DNA of 64,000 bases, from assembly GCF_047948215.1 (NCBI RefSeq), contig NC_134464.1, positions 32,859,020-32,923,019 of the forward strand, given 5' to 3'. The DNA is from Lycorma delicatula. Taxonomy: Eukaryota; Arthropoda; Insecta; Hemiptera; Fulgoridae. The position numbers and the translations under genes were made by a program. Under the pieces are notes generated by a model that was given only the letters and a program-made list of their open reading frames with translations, searched no databases and was not told the DNA's origin. How positions within the stretch are numbered: position 1 is the first letter of the stretch; the number at the start of each line of letters is the position of its first letter. Below, in pieces: positions 34,426 through 46,206 of the stretch.

Positions 34426-35216
34426 ATGAGTTTGTTACAACACTTTTCTTTCTGTAGCAATTAATGTGGCATTTATTTTTATACATACATATAAATAATT
34501 TTTTCCTATCACTTTAATTATTACTTTTAATATTTCTAATGACATTTTTTAATTCAAATTATCAAAACGAACGTACTACGTTTTTCCTGTTTACTTAAAA
34601 TTAGCCACTTCTGAACGAATTAATGAATAATGTCTGATAACTGGAAAAACGAATATTCTAAAACGCCTAGAGACTGGGAAAAAATAGTGGGAAAAGATAT
34701 CTTCAAGTGAATTTCCTTTCAGGAGGTTTACAATCATCATCGCTATTTTGGCCTTTGAGTAGGCAGCTCGGAACAGTTCAGTGGACGTTGTGCCGAACCA
34801 TTACCTCAGATTGTGCAAAATGAAATTCTGCGCCTCCCAACGTTACGTCAGCCCACTATCTTCCCCTGCATTATCAACTGGGGAATTACGTATTAAAGAT
34901 ATTATGTAGTTAATAAAATTCTTATTAACATATTTTTTAAACTGGTTTTCGCGTTTTATACGAAAATGTTAGAAAATAACTACCAAGTAATTTTTTATTT
35001 TTATTTTACTGGATAAAAATTTCAGTAATAAAATTACATAGATTAAGAAAAGACTAACTAAAAATATATAATAGGAATAGCCTTGTTTTTACTCTTATTA
35101 TAAAACCTTTATTTTATTTATAAAACCTCTTATTTATTGATCTTTAAACTCATCGGTAAAGATGTAATGCAAAAATGTAAAGTTGTTGCAAATAAAATAA
35201 CAAATACTAACTTTTT

Positions 35217-35352
35217 TTAACCTCTGGGACTACCGTTAGGTACTGCTTACTTCAGAGGATGAGATGAAATGACAATTTTGTAGCGTGTGAAAATGCCATG
35301 CCAGATCGGGAGTCAAACACGGGACGCTACCACTCGCGCCACGGAGGCCGGT
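35217..35352 (-). mobile_element. SINE2a, most complete copy
   Basis: On the minus strand: head GGCCTCCGTGGCGCGAGTGG (A box), B-box segment GTGTTTGACTCCC, body GGCATGGCATTTTCACACGC, then CATCCTCTGAAGTA and AACGGTAGT in the 3' part, ending in an A run. The 3' part matches that of SINE1, although the heads differ. Confidence 0.82.
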
Positions 35353-36138
35353 TTATTTATTTAAATATCTAGAGTAATTTATTCTAACGCGTGTAACAAA
35401 ACCATGAAATAAGAATACCTATGTTTAGCACACAAAACCTAACTATAAATGGATAAAATATGATAAGCAATGAAATATTGTGGAAACACATCGAATAGCA
35501 TACAAAAAACTCTTACAGATTTACCTTATTTCTGCCTGAATATGGAGGGTTAAGATTACATTGGAATGTTAACTTTCCTCTTCGTAAAAGAGTATGTTCT
35601 CCAGTGATGTTGAATAATTAAGTAAATCCTCTTCTCATGTGGAAAACACATAAAAATCCAAAGAAAGCGGCTAAAATTGACAATGAGACGTACGTGTACA
35701 TATTGAATGATTATTAAACGGTGTCATCTAAGATGGTTGTGTGCAAGATAAATTTGAAAATCTTTTTATAAAAGTTCAATTTTGTGGTACAATACTGGTA
35801 ACATTAATAATGAAATTTTAGAACGTTTCAAAATAAAATAATTAAGGAAAATTCTAAGGATACCATAGTTCAATAAAAATTTATTTATATACGAAGATAT
35901 CTGCCTGAAAATTATTAAAAGTACGATTATCTGTTTCATTTGGCGATAAATTTTTTGGATAATTTATTTACAATGCTGAAAACATATTGTAGCGTGTTCG
36001 CAGTTCGACAAGGATGTTGAGAGACTAACCAACGTAGAAATTTCTTATAAATGCAATTTATTACTCTAAAAGTATATAAAATAAAATAAGTAATAATAGC
36101 TTTATTTAACTACAACATACTAATTCAAATAAAAAAAA
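35353..36138. other. AT-rich stretch, possible old LTR edge
   Basis: No gene. TGTAGCG near 35989 begins a slightly GC-richer piece. CGTTACA near 37594-37600 could be its partner as an LTR-like end pair around the family B copy, but no matching target duplication was found. Confidence 0.3.
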
Positions 36139-36140
36139 AA

Positions 36141-36822
36141 TGTGATGTGGGCACCACAAGACTTCCTTGTACACCTTTTAAATTACAAATACATTTTTTT
36201 TTTAAAATGAAAAGTACATAAAATTTTATTTCATTAATAACTTTTGATATTTTTATCATTTTTTTTATTATTAAATTATTATTTATCGTTAAATTTTTTT
36301 ACAATCAGAAGTTAATAACTATTAATAAATCAATATATTTAAATTAAAAAAATTAAAATTAAAAAAAAGGATATGAAGTCTGATTCGAATTTATGTGTCT
36401 TCCCCCTCTAAGATCCAAATATTTCATTAATTAAAATTTCATTTGGCTATAACTTTGGAACCAATGAAAATAAGTACCGCTTATGATATATCGTTGAAAA
36501 ACTCTTAATGATGTCGTATTACTGCAGTTAAGAAAAAAAATTATGAAAAGGCTTTTTTGGGACGTTTTTGGTTCAATCGATTGCAATGAAAAGGGGAGGT
36601 GCACAATTACTTGTTACAGTAGTCCTAAATCTAAAATTTCAACATCCTACGGCTAATCGTTTTTGAGTTATGAGAGATACATTCACACGTACGTACGTAC
36701 AGGTGTCACGCCGAAACAAGTCAAAATGGATTCAGGAATGGTCAAAATGAATATTTCCGTTGAAATCTGAAAACCGGAATTTTTCGCGATCACAAAACTT
36801 CCTTTACCTCCGTATAAGGAAC
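36141..36822 (-). repeat. Family B repeat, copy 3 (near full length)
   Basis: Reverse-strand copy from TGATGTGGGCACCACA to CACAAAACTTCCTTTAC and AAGGAACT. It keeps the inner motifs (GGAACCAATGAAAATAAG, TACGGCTAATCGTTTTTGAG, AAAACCGGAATTTTTCGCG). Confidence 0.87.
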
Positions 36823-37405
36823 TAACAAAATTGATATAATAAAAATTATAAATACCAAAATACAGTCCAATTTACTAGAAACGTAATAATGACAGAAACT
36901 AATATTTCATTAACAATAAGATATCAAAAGAAAAATCGAAAATTTGTACAATTCACTTTCTATAAGTATTATTACGTTTACTCTTTACAAAAAATCTATC
37001 CTAAACTTTACGAATAAATAGAAAGCTACTACTTCACTCCTGTTCACAAATAACTAATCGAACAGCTTCTTGTTTTGGACCACTGTCCAAATCGGAATAT
37101 GTGACACAACCTTCGTCGGTGATATCAAACACTTACTGTTACCGCTTTTTTTATCGTACGCTTCACCGGAACTTGTGCTTGAAAAACTCACTACTGTCTG
37201 CTGGTCTTCGGCAGTATTTATACCTCTTGGCCTGCAGAACTAGTACCCTACCCAACCTATTGATTGTTGAAGCGTAATAATTTTTACTGCCCGAGCCTTC
37301 TACGCTTTTCTATAAGTTATTTTTCCGGTCCGGTAATCCTTCTAGTCAAACAGGAGGTTTTGAAGGTGCTATTGTCTGTATTGCAAAGAACAAACTGTTT
37401 AACGG

Positions 37406-37860
37406 ACTAGTTATTCTAAATAAAGAATCCTCTTAGTTGCTTCCAGATTCGTCTTTCTTTATTTTCTCTCTCTTTCTTCTAATTGGAAGAAAACTGTTAC
37501 ACTAGGTAACATTGATTTTAAGGAAGAAAACATGTCCAATTTCAAGTCTGAATAGAAAAGATATTTTCCAATTATTGTAGGAAGTGAAATACTTCGTTAC
37601 ACCACTGGATAAACGATTTATTTGAAAAGTATATACATGTGGATACAATGAAAACACATTACGTTTAAACTGTACAGGACGTTTTGGTTAGTTGATAATA
37701 AATCTCAGCTCTTCTTAAAGATGAAATTATAATATAACAATTAAGCCGATTAAGCGGATTCATTATTCTAAATAAACAATTCCTTTTGGTTCCTTCTAAA
37801 TTCTTCTTCCTTCATTTTCTTTCTCTAACTTTTGGAAGAAACCCGTTTCACTGACGCCGT
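37406..37860. repeat. Imperfect ~100-bp direct duplication
   Basis: The segment at about 37406-37505 (TTATTCTAAATAAAGAATCC .. TTGGAAGAAA) recurs at 37757-37855 (TTATTCTAAATAAACAATTC .. TTGGAAGAAA) with clear substitutions. The two are separated by about 250 bases and have the same orientation. Confidence 0.7.
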
Positions 37861-38097
37861 TATGATGTTTTAATATTAGTCTTATTTGACAAGTTTTAAG
37901 ATATTCAGCTTTTAAGTTTCTAAATAATAAGACTCCACTTTACTACTGCTCAATGGATCAATGATATTTTCATTTTGTAATGTTTTCTTTGTTAAATCAA
38001 TTACTTGTTCTAAATGTTTTATAAAAGAGTACATTTTAATTATGTTTTTTTCTTTTTTTATTTGATAAATTAATTCATCACAGAAGTTTTCAGAAAC

Positions 38098-38219
38098 TTG
38101 TACGTGGGAATATGGAAATAAAATTTTGTTTCGTATGAAAAATGCCATGCTTGACTGGAATTCAAACCTCGAACACCGGATGAAAGGCCGAGACTTTACT
38201 ACTACGCCACGGAGACCGG
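38098..38219 (-). mobile_element. SINE2b copy
   Basis: Minus-strand head GCCGGTCTCCGTGGCGTAGT (A box), B box GGTTTGAATTCC, body GGCATTTTTCATACGAAAC, then the alternative tail TTATTTCCATATTCCCACG rather than the SINE1-type tail. A 78-codon minus frame begins inside it and runs into unrelated AT-rich sequence. Confidence 0.8.
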
Positions 38220-39189
38220 CGAATAATTATTGTGTTACATTAAAAAAGCGCATTAAAAATATTTAATAAATTATTATATAGAAAAATACCTCTAATCATT
38301 CTATCTTAATTTGAAATTTTTTTTTTTACTTATATGTTAAAAAAATAAAAATAAAACAGGCTGTTAGGAAAGTATTATATGCTTTTTATACGTGATTTAA
38401 ATAAGCTTTACAGTTTATCTTTATTGCCTAGTTTTCATTGATAAATAATAATTGTTATTAATAGTTTCAATAATATAATTAATTATGTATTAAACTTGAT
38501 TCAATAAACGTGAAAATATAATTATAATTTTCACAGTTACAGTAATGATCCGGTGTTTTAGTAATTAATAAAGTAAATTAATTTCATTTTTTTAACGATA
38601 AAAATTAATTTTTAAATAATTAAATTAAAAATATCGATTTACATTTAGATAAAATATATTTCTATTTTTGTTTTTTCTTTACAACAGAAAAAGCAACATA
38701 CATCGGTGATCATCTATTATTTAAGAAATAAAACTGGTACAAAAAAAAAATTGGTAAGTTATGAAAAGATTTAACTATAAATCCCATTTCTATAGTTACA
38801 CTGAATTAATTGTAAGTACCATCTGTTTTAGAGTTCTAAAACAAAATAACATTTGCAGATCCTTACACTACTGAAATCTGTAAGGATTGCAATCCTTAAG
38901 ACTTTTTATTAGAGCTATTACATGTATAGAGGTAGATTCATAATTTTATTAGATATTTTATTACTTTTCAGTACTGTTATCTATAATATGAATGGTTTTA
39001 TGAAATTAACTTTTTTTTGCGATCGGAAAATTATCTTCGAGTTTTGGGCCATGGATTCTTAAAATTCTTTTATCAATTTTTAATATATTAATATCGTTTC
39101 ACTATTTTTCTTTTTTTTTTACTTAATTTTTTTCGTTTAGAGTTCACACAGGTATAATTTTTTTGGGGTTCCATGTTTTAGAAACGGAT
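38220..39189. other. AT-rich stretch with a palindrome
   Basis: No gene. TAAGGATTGCAATCCTTA at 38881-38898 is a perfect 18-bp palindrome and also pairs with ATCCTTACA 20 bases upstream. Confidence 0.55.
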
Positions 39190-39985
39190 TTTGAAAATAA
39201 ATATTAATAACTCACCATAGAGAGAAAAGAAGGAGACAGAGGAACCATAAACAAAATCAATCATAAGAAAATGAAATAAAGACAGATATTTCATCCGTCC
39301 TAAAAAAATCTGCCTACATACAACGATAGTGAAAGCAGACAAAAACTATACACCCCTTGTCATATTCTACATAAGCCTCGCAACAGACACCCACAATCAC
39401 AACAAGAAAAGATGAAATAGTCACAGAAAACACTCCATGAAAAACATAGATACCACATCAGACAAGACCATATTAACGGAAAACAATTATACACCTGGTT
39501 ATATGACGGTCAGCTGTTTCCCAAAACAGAAGGTTTCCTACTTGCCATCTAAGACCAAGTCACAGCATTCCAAAATTATATAATCGGCGCCCCATCCACC
39601 ATAAATGATTTATGCAAGAATTGCCTCAAAAAAATAAACAGTTGAACACATAACAAGTGGATGCATAACTCTAATCTGAACCGAATACATAGCCAAACAT
39701 AACGCGCCAGCTAAAGTAGTACATCAATCACTAGCTACAACATACAAACTCACTGAAAACGCTAATCCTCAATACAAATACACACCAACATTTATACTAG
39801 AAAATACTTATTAAATTATTATTTTTTTTTTATTAAAGACTATCCTGGTATGCCGAAATTCACACGGATAAAGCAATTCCCGTTAATAGATACCTACCAA
39901 TCAAAAAAGAAAAAATAACCTAACTAATCAATATTGCATCCCAATGATTTAAACATCCAAACCAAATACACCAAAAAAAAAAAAA
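39190..39985 (+). pseudogene. Non-LTR retrotransposon ORF2 C-terminal remnant with poly-A
   Basis: Plus-strand translation in one frame gives LYTWLYDGQLFPKTEGFLLA and, after a stop, DQVTAFQNYIIGAPSTINDL, then CKNCLKKINS. In a shifted frame it gives VVHQSLATTYKLTENANPQY and YKYTPTFILENTY. This series is that of the region after RT in a group of insect LINEs. Stops and frameshifts are frequent. The coding remnant ends in a 15-A run (about 39968-39982), the retroposed tail. The RT itself is not visible. Confidence 0.68.
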
Positions 39986-40141
39986 AATAATAATTCGGTA
40001 ATGAAACTGAAATAAATGTTACCTTTTAGCTTGACATAAATCTTTAATATGAGATGCAATACTTGAAAACTAGCTAAATAATTTGAGATAGTACTGGAAA
40101 AAGAAGCATTTTATGGAAAAAAATATTAGTGTATATTAATA

Positions 40142-40320
40142 CTAAATCAAAAATTTCAACATCCTTTTGTTGTGGGAGGTACGTACGTATATATATATAT
40201 GTCACGGCGAAAATAATTAAAATAGATTCACGGGTAGTCAAAATGGATATTTCCGTTGAAATCTAAAAACCGAAGTGTTTCGCGATCACAATACTTCCTT
40301 TATTTTGTACAAGAAAGTAA
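40142..40320 (-). repeat. Family B repeat, truncated copy with flanking direct repeats
   Basis: Only the ACTTCCTT-side ~180 bases remain (from AATCAAAAATTTCAACATCC to CAATACTTCC..AAGAAAGTAA). AAATATTAGT stands at 40121-40130 and again at 40321-40330, followed on both sides by TATAT-rich sequence; this may be a target-site duplication. Confidence 0.75.
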
Positions 40321-40342
40321 AAATATTAGTATATATAATATC

Positions 40343-41467
40343 TAATTATAAAAATAATCGTAAAACCTTTTACAAAATTCAAAATAAATTTTTATATATT
40401 GTGAATAACGAAATTTTGGTATAACTTTTTAAAAAAATATACAAAAATTGATATATATTAAAGTATTTCTGTAAATTCGTTTGATACAAAATTCGGATAA
40501 CATAAATACAAGAGCTACATCATTACTAGCTCATATTTTTTAAGATTTACTTTTTTTTTCTCTAGAATTAAAGGTATATTTATTTACTTCAGTATTGCTT
40601 TTAAAAATCTTGACTGCATCTTATAATCAATAGCAAATATTAGAATATTACAATAGAATTTTAACGAACAAGGAAAAAATAATTCAAAATATTACAAGTA
40701 TTTCCTTTACGAATAGGTCACATATCGCTTTGATTTATGGTTTTTAGCTTTTTATTACACGCTTCGACTTATATAATTTGAAGATAAAAAAAGATCGAAT
40801 TGATAATGCACAGGATGTCATGGTTATAAATAGTTACGTATTTGCAAAAAGCAATTATTTTTTTTAATTCTTATAACAAATACTGATGTATATTTTATGT
40901 GCTGTAGTAAATAATCGAAGTTTTTCATTTCTAATTAAACAATTCTTCTGTTCAGTTTTAAATTTTCGTCGCGTTTTACCATAAATGTTACTTAAGTTTT
41001 AAATGGATTTGAACCGTTTTGTATGACATATTCGTGTAAGAGAAATTTATTATGACAAAAATTAAAACAATACACTTTTTTTTTTATAAAAGCTGCAAGA
41101 GCTGTTCACACATTTTTAGTTTTAAAAGACAAGTAAAGTTATTAACCACTAATAAACACTTAACAATTATAAGGTATTTACTTATCAGTCGTTTTTTTTT
41201 TTTTTTTTATTATAGATTATAAATTACATTCGAGTAAATTAAAATTTATTTTAAGCAAAATAAACCTTCCTCTCGGAATGGTTTCGCCATAACTATTGTT
41301 AGTAACAAATCATATAGTTGTTAAATATTTAACTATAACTAGTGGGAATTTTTGTGGCACTTTACAATTACCTAAGTTTTTTCGTACCTAATAAAACTAA
41401 GATACAACTTATATAGATAAAAATACTGTATTTAAGAAAATATTTAAATATCTGTTGAATCTACTAA
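40343..41467. other. AT-rich stretch, no gene seen
   Basis: T runs near 41070 and 41190-41208 and generic AT-rich sequence. No element recognised. Confidence 0.5.
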
Positions 41468-42109
41468 AAATTCCCTTTCGAAACGCCGGATAGCGAAGGT
41501 AGATTTCACTGGTGCTACGTAGGGGATAAAAATGTATTTCCATCTTAAAGTTAAGAAAAATTTCAAATGTACTCAATACAACAATGACTGCACGTGAAAA
41601 AAAGTTTCACATGTTTATCATACAAGTACCACCTTCTTACAGTTCCAGCAATATTTTGGTCATCCCTTCCGCTAAGGTTTAGTCATATAAAAAATTGTTA
41701 CAGACAAAAGTTTTAGGTAATGTTTAGAGAACTAACGACTACTTTAAACCGATTCGATATTGTACCTATTAAGGGAGGTATGGTTTTTTCGTCTTCGAAA
41801 CCCCATTTTTTATTATGAGCCCCTGGGCAAATGGTTGATGATATCAAAAAACTTTACTTACATATGTTTTAGGCCTTATGCAAAGAATAGTAGGAACTTT
41901 AAACGAATTTAATATTTTAATTAATAAGAAAGTTATAGAAATTTTTTTTTTAAAAAGCTCCCCCCAATTTTCATCCCCCTGGTCCAATTTTGTCCATTGA
42001 CCACCTTGACCCAGATTTTGGGTTGTTATATTTTATGTATAAATTTGAAAGTGATTGGCGCAAAATTACGGCAGTTACCGTTTCTACAAGAAAGTGAAAT
42101 ATATAGATA

Positions 42110-43410
42110 CGAGTTGTGTGAGAAAAGTAATGAGATTGGTAACACTGCGAGCGATCTTTCAACGCTGTGTCTACCGGTCTGTGCTAGACCGGTTTGTTCA
42201 TCTCTTTCACAAGCTCAGTTCGAGTTTCAACTCCGTTCAGCCAACACATTATTTTTGACAGCGCCATCAGTGAAGTTGTGTTTTTGTTGTGTGTTACGAA
42301 AATGAAGCATCGGAATTTAGCGCAACGGTGCAATCAAGTTTTGTGTTAAACTTGGGGAATCCCCGACCTTTGAAAAGTTGAAACAGGCCTATGGGGAACA
42401 TTGCTTATCAAGAGCACAAGTTTTCCGCTGGCAGAAATCATTTTTGGAAAGCCGAGAACACGTTGAAGATCAACCTCGCTGAGGGAGACCTTCAACTTCA
42501 AAATCTGACGAAAACGTTGAGCGTGTTCTTGTGAGATCAGACCGTCGTTTAACAATAAGTATGATGAGCGAACAGTTAAATTTAAACACTTTCAACGTAC
42601 ATCAAATTTTGACAGACGATTTGGACATGCGAAAGGTTTGGGCGGAATTGGTGCCGAAAAAACCTTACAACGGAACAGAAGGACAATCGAAGAAACGTGT
42701 GCGTTGATCTTCTTGAGAAGATTGACAATGACCAAGAATTCTTCAATCGTGTGATCACAGATGATGAATCCTGGATATTTCAGTACGATCCTGAAACAAA
42801 GCGGCAAAGCAAAGAGTGGCACACTCCGTCATCTCCTCGACCGACAAAATGTCGAATGAGCAAATCAAAGATCAAAACCGTGCCGATTTGCTTTTTTGAC
42901 AGTAGGAGTAACGTGCATAAAAAATTTGTTCGTCCAGGACAAACTGTCAACCAAGTGTTTTACAAAGGTGTCCTTGAAAGGCTCAGGAAAAGAATGATTC
43001 GCGTGAGACCAGATATTGCAGACAAGTGGGTGCTTCATCGTGACAATGCCTCGTGTTACATGGCCATCTCCATCACGGAATTTTTGACCTCGAAACGAAT
43101 TCCTACGGTTCCTCAAATTCCTATTCACCTGATTTGAGTCCTTGTGATATTTTCCTTTTCCCGAAATTGAAAAATGTCTTAAAGGACGTCATTTTGTAAC
43201 TCTGGAGAACATTCAAAAGACTGTGACCAACTAGTTAAAAGCCTTACTAGTTGAAACCTTCCAGCGCTGCTACCAGGAGTGGGAATAACGATTCTGTCGG
43301 TGTATAGCTGCCCAAGGGAACTACTTTGAAGGGAATAATATTGTTGTTTGAAAAAAATAAAAATTTTGGTAAGTAAAAAGTCAATCTCATTACTTTTCTC
43401 ACATACCTAG
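42110..43410 (+). mobile_element. Mariner transposon, nested in family C
   Basis: Ends carry imperfect inverted repeats with the perfect core GTGAGAAAAGTAATGAGATT (left 42118-42137; right as the complement around 43383-43402). TA lies directly outside on both sides (42108-42109, 43411-43412). At 1301 bp it has the usual mariner size. It encodes one plus-strand transposase, now frameshifted. Insertion into a known repeat shows it arrived after family C. Confidence 0.93.
42302..43350 (+). pseudogene. Mariner transposase pseudogene
   Basis: The longest intact piece (42697-43137, 146 codons) reads CVDLLEKIDNDQEFFNRVIT, then DDESWIFQYDPETKRQSKEW with the first catalytic Asp. KFVRPGQTVNQVFYKGVLER and DKWVLHRDNASCYMAISITE with the second catalytic Asp follow. 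The third block, YSPDLSPCDIFLFPKLK, is present but in another frame, because the open frame ends in VPQIPIHLI. Upstream pieces (MKHRNLAQRCNQV start at 42302; HVEDQPR-like, MSEQLNLN, DDLDMRKV) are in different frames, so there are several indels. The C terminus (RCYQEWE, AAQGNYFEGNN) is also present. Spacing fits DD34D mariners. Not functional. Confidence 0.93.
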
Positions 43411-43767
43411 TATATATAAAACTTTAAACTGACGCTGGTTTTTGGGTCTGGGGGATGTGAAACGCGAAGATATGTTGAAATTCTCCGAAACTCGAATCGT
43501 GGTCCCCATTACAATACGTAGCTTTCTTATTAAATCTACCTAAAAATGAGTTATAAACGAGAAATTAAAAAAAGAAATTCAATTTACTACTTTTTTAATA
43601 TGCAGTCTTAATATATTAAAATAAAGTTGTAAATCAAACTGTCATCATTTTATAACGGATTATATTTATAAACTGTTTTTAGTTCCATTAATATATTTTG
43701 CATCCACAAATGCACGCGCGCGCAGATATCAATTAATATAATATACACCACACACGAGGGAGAACAA

Positions 43768-43812
43768 ACAAAAAGAGAGAGTGAGAAAGAGAAAAATATA
43801 TATATACGCGTA
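43768..43812. repeat. GA-rich and TA simple repeats
   Basis: AGAGAGAGTGAGAAAGAGAA followed by a short TA run with ACGCG. GAGA-type tracts are common near insect promoters, but this one is impure. Confidence 0.7.
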
Positions 43813-43970
43813 TATTATGAGAAGTAAAAAGAAAAAAAAAACATGTGGTTGTTATAAGAGATATTGCACTTCCTTCCTTACTCTTATATGTCATTCATAA
43901 TTATATAAAAGATGTATGATTACAGAAATGAACTGATCTACAGTCGGTAGTACGATTAAGACCTTGATAT

Positions 43971-44239
43971 TTTTGCGCATGCGCAAAAGCTTTCTTACTT
44001 GCTCTTTTATTATTACTACTATTAGTATTACTAGTATTATTAGTATCCTTGCAAGTGGTAGACGAGTTAGTTGGCGGTTGTCTGTCTGTCGGTTAGTATT
44101 TACTTCTTGGTTAAACCGGTATGCGGTGTTTGTAAAAAGTGCCCCAGTGAACCAGACATGCTTTATTCTCAGTATAAAAGAGTTTAATTTTAATTGGTTC
44201 CAGTGTCGTAGTTAATATTTGTCGATTTTTAAAATAAGG
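43971..44239 (+). promoter_or_regulatory. Possible promoter and first exon with NRF1/Ewg-type site
   Basis: TTTTGCGCATGCGCAAAA (43971-43988) is a perfect 18-bp palindrome containing TGCGCATGCGCA. This matches the known NRF1 binding consensus; Erect wing is the insect homologue. Downstream, GC content rises (AGACGAGTTAGTTGGCGGTT, CTGTCTGTCGG), and AATAAG|GTAACA near 44235-44245 could be a splice donor. The 83-codon open frame (43964-44215) is not recognised. A non-coding first exon on the plus strand is possible but unproven, and the palindrome serves either strand. Confidence 0.35.
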
Positions 44240-45593
44240 TAACAGAAATTTTAATTATTTTATATAAATAATTTTATTCTAATCTTAATGATAATATATA
44301 CATTTATTTATTTTATTTACAAACAATTTATTATTATTTTTTAATACTCTTGTGCTCAGTTTCATTTATATGTTTAGTGTTTTATCAATTTCATTTGTTT
44401 TTAATTAATAAAATGGCAATAAAGCTGAACAGAATTATTGTTTTATGATTTATTTAAATCATAATTAAATATAATGACGTACATTTATGGTTTTATCTAA
44501 GATTTGTTGAAGTGAAGCTTTAAATTGTTTTTTTATTATTTTAATTTATTTTCTACATATCCAGCAATATTCATAAATTATAATAAAAATTAAACAACAA
44601 AAAAAATCAAACTTTGATAAAAATATCCTCTGATTTTGGTATATTTATATTTTTTTTATATGAAATTTGTTTACTTCAGAATGTTTCCTTTAATTCAGAC
44701 TTGTAAATAACTTTTATTAAATTTTATAAAAATAAAATTCTCATTTCAATTTATTTACCCTTTTCATCCTCAGGTTTTAATTTTTTTATACATTACAAAT
44801 AAATACAATTCATTTCATTTTCATTTATCGATAGCTGTAGTAATTTAATTAAGTAGAATATAGATGAGTTAATTAATAATTGTTCGGCTTTCTCTCTTTC
44901 AAGACATTAACAGACATTCAACACGTCTATTCATTGTTCCGAGGAAATAGATTGTAAACAAAATAAAATTATTTATTGATTTTGTATTTATACATTTTTT
45001 TTTTTTGTTTGTACAAGGTTTATTGAGCCAGTACAATAAAAGCGAAGCGGTTAAAAATGAGTTAAAGAAAAACCAAGACCTGAATTTTAGTTACTATTTT
45101 TAGTGAATATGCACTGATACAAATTTACAGTAAAAAGTAATAGAAAACTTTAATATTTCCAGTTGGTTGAATAAAAAGTAGATAGAAATGAAGAGGTAAT
45201 TAATTTATTTAGCAAGTGAAGTTTCAAATATTTTTGTTACAGCATAATTTCCTTCTTTTTTATGTATTTTTTTACAGGTAATTTTACTGTAAATTACTTA
45301 CTCATGATTTCATAAAAAAATAAAGTTATTAAAATATTACACGAATTTTATTTCCCGGTAATTTCCTGTTATTTTATCCTTAATGTAGGCTTACATGTAA
45401 TTATTTAAAAAAGTTAAGTGTTGTTTTTTTTTTACTTATTTGTTGAAGCTAGTTATCTCCTACAACATTTCGTTAAGACGCAAGAAAATGTTCACTATTT
45501 GAAATTTACTTTTTTTTTATTAACAAGTGAGAATTAAAGATAAAATTAATTAGTTTTTGATTTTATGAGTTAATTCACCTCATAAGCTTACGA
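44240..45593. other. AT-rich stretch, no gene seen
   Basis: Typical intron-like AT-rich DNA with A/T runs; no element or RNA gene recognised. Confidence 0.5.
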
Positions 45594-45719
45594 AGCTTGT
45601 ACCTTGGAATAAGGAAATGCAATTTTGTATTATATAAAAAATATCATGCATGATCGGGATTCAAACCAGGAACCCTCGGATTATAGAACAAAACGCTACT
45701 ATTCTGCCACGGAGATCTG
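45594..45719 (-). mobile_element. SINE2b, diverged copy
   Basis: Minus strand: CAGATCTCCGTGGCAGAATA head, CTGGTTTGAATCCC B box, ATGATATTTTTTATATAATA body and CATTTCCTTATTCCAAGGTA tail. Mutated at the A box but aligns along its length with the copy at 38098-38219. Confidence 0.75.
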
Positions 45720-46098
45720 AAAATTCCTTTAAAATATTTTTTGATTCTTCCATTTCTAATACTAAATATTATAATTAAAAACCGTTATAGTCTAAATAAA
45801 AATTCTTAGAAATTCAATAACATAAATGAATGGTTATACCAAGGGTAAACTATATTTTGTTACCTGGCATCATGTTTTATTTAATCGTAGGCAACAGGTT
45901 ACTGAAGAAAAATTTATTGCCTATGGCCATATGTATTGGGTTATACTGTATAGGTTATATTCTGGTTTTAAAATAGACTGTTAAAATTATTTTTTCAAAC
46001 GAGTGTTAAGTTTAAAAATTAAATTTTCTTTATTCAAAACATTTAAATCAATGCATTATTATTATTTCATAATAATATTATTTATTATATGTATATAT

Positions 46099-46206
46099 AG
46101 ATCCCTGTGTTCATATATATGAGGGATCTGTCGAAGAAATGGAACGAATTTCAGGATATGTTCTATAAATAAAAATATGCGTGAACTTCATTTTTGAAGT
46201 TCACGC
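46099..46206. repeat. Two hairpins, one perfect 12-bp with 4-nt loop
   Basis: GCGTGAACTTCA-TTTT-TGAAGTTCACGC (46179-46206) is a perfect hairpin and is followed by a partial repeat CTTCACGCG. Just upstream AGATCCCT..AGGGATCT (46099-46129) forms an 8-bp stem. Confidence 0.9.

Larger units (their letters stand above)
41468..43540 (-). repeat. Family C repeat, copy split by a mariner
   Basis: The family reads in reverse from TAAATCTACC (43531-43540) to the GGTAGATTTCA motif (41499-41509) and a short extension. It is interrupted at a TA by 1301 bases of mariner plus a duplicated TA. With those 1303 bases removed, 41499-43540 comes to 739 bases, against 724 for the intact copy between the same motifs. 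Matching stretches on both sides (ACTTTCTTGTAG.. / TATATATAAAACTTT..) show the join. Confidence 0.85.

Noticed and set aside
37912..38148. 78-codon minus-strand frame
   Set aside because: It begins inside a SINE2b tail and continues into AT-rich sequence; no motif.
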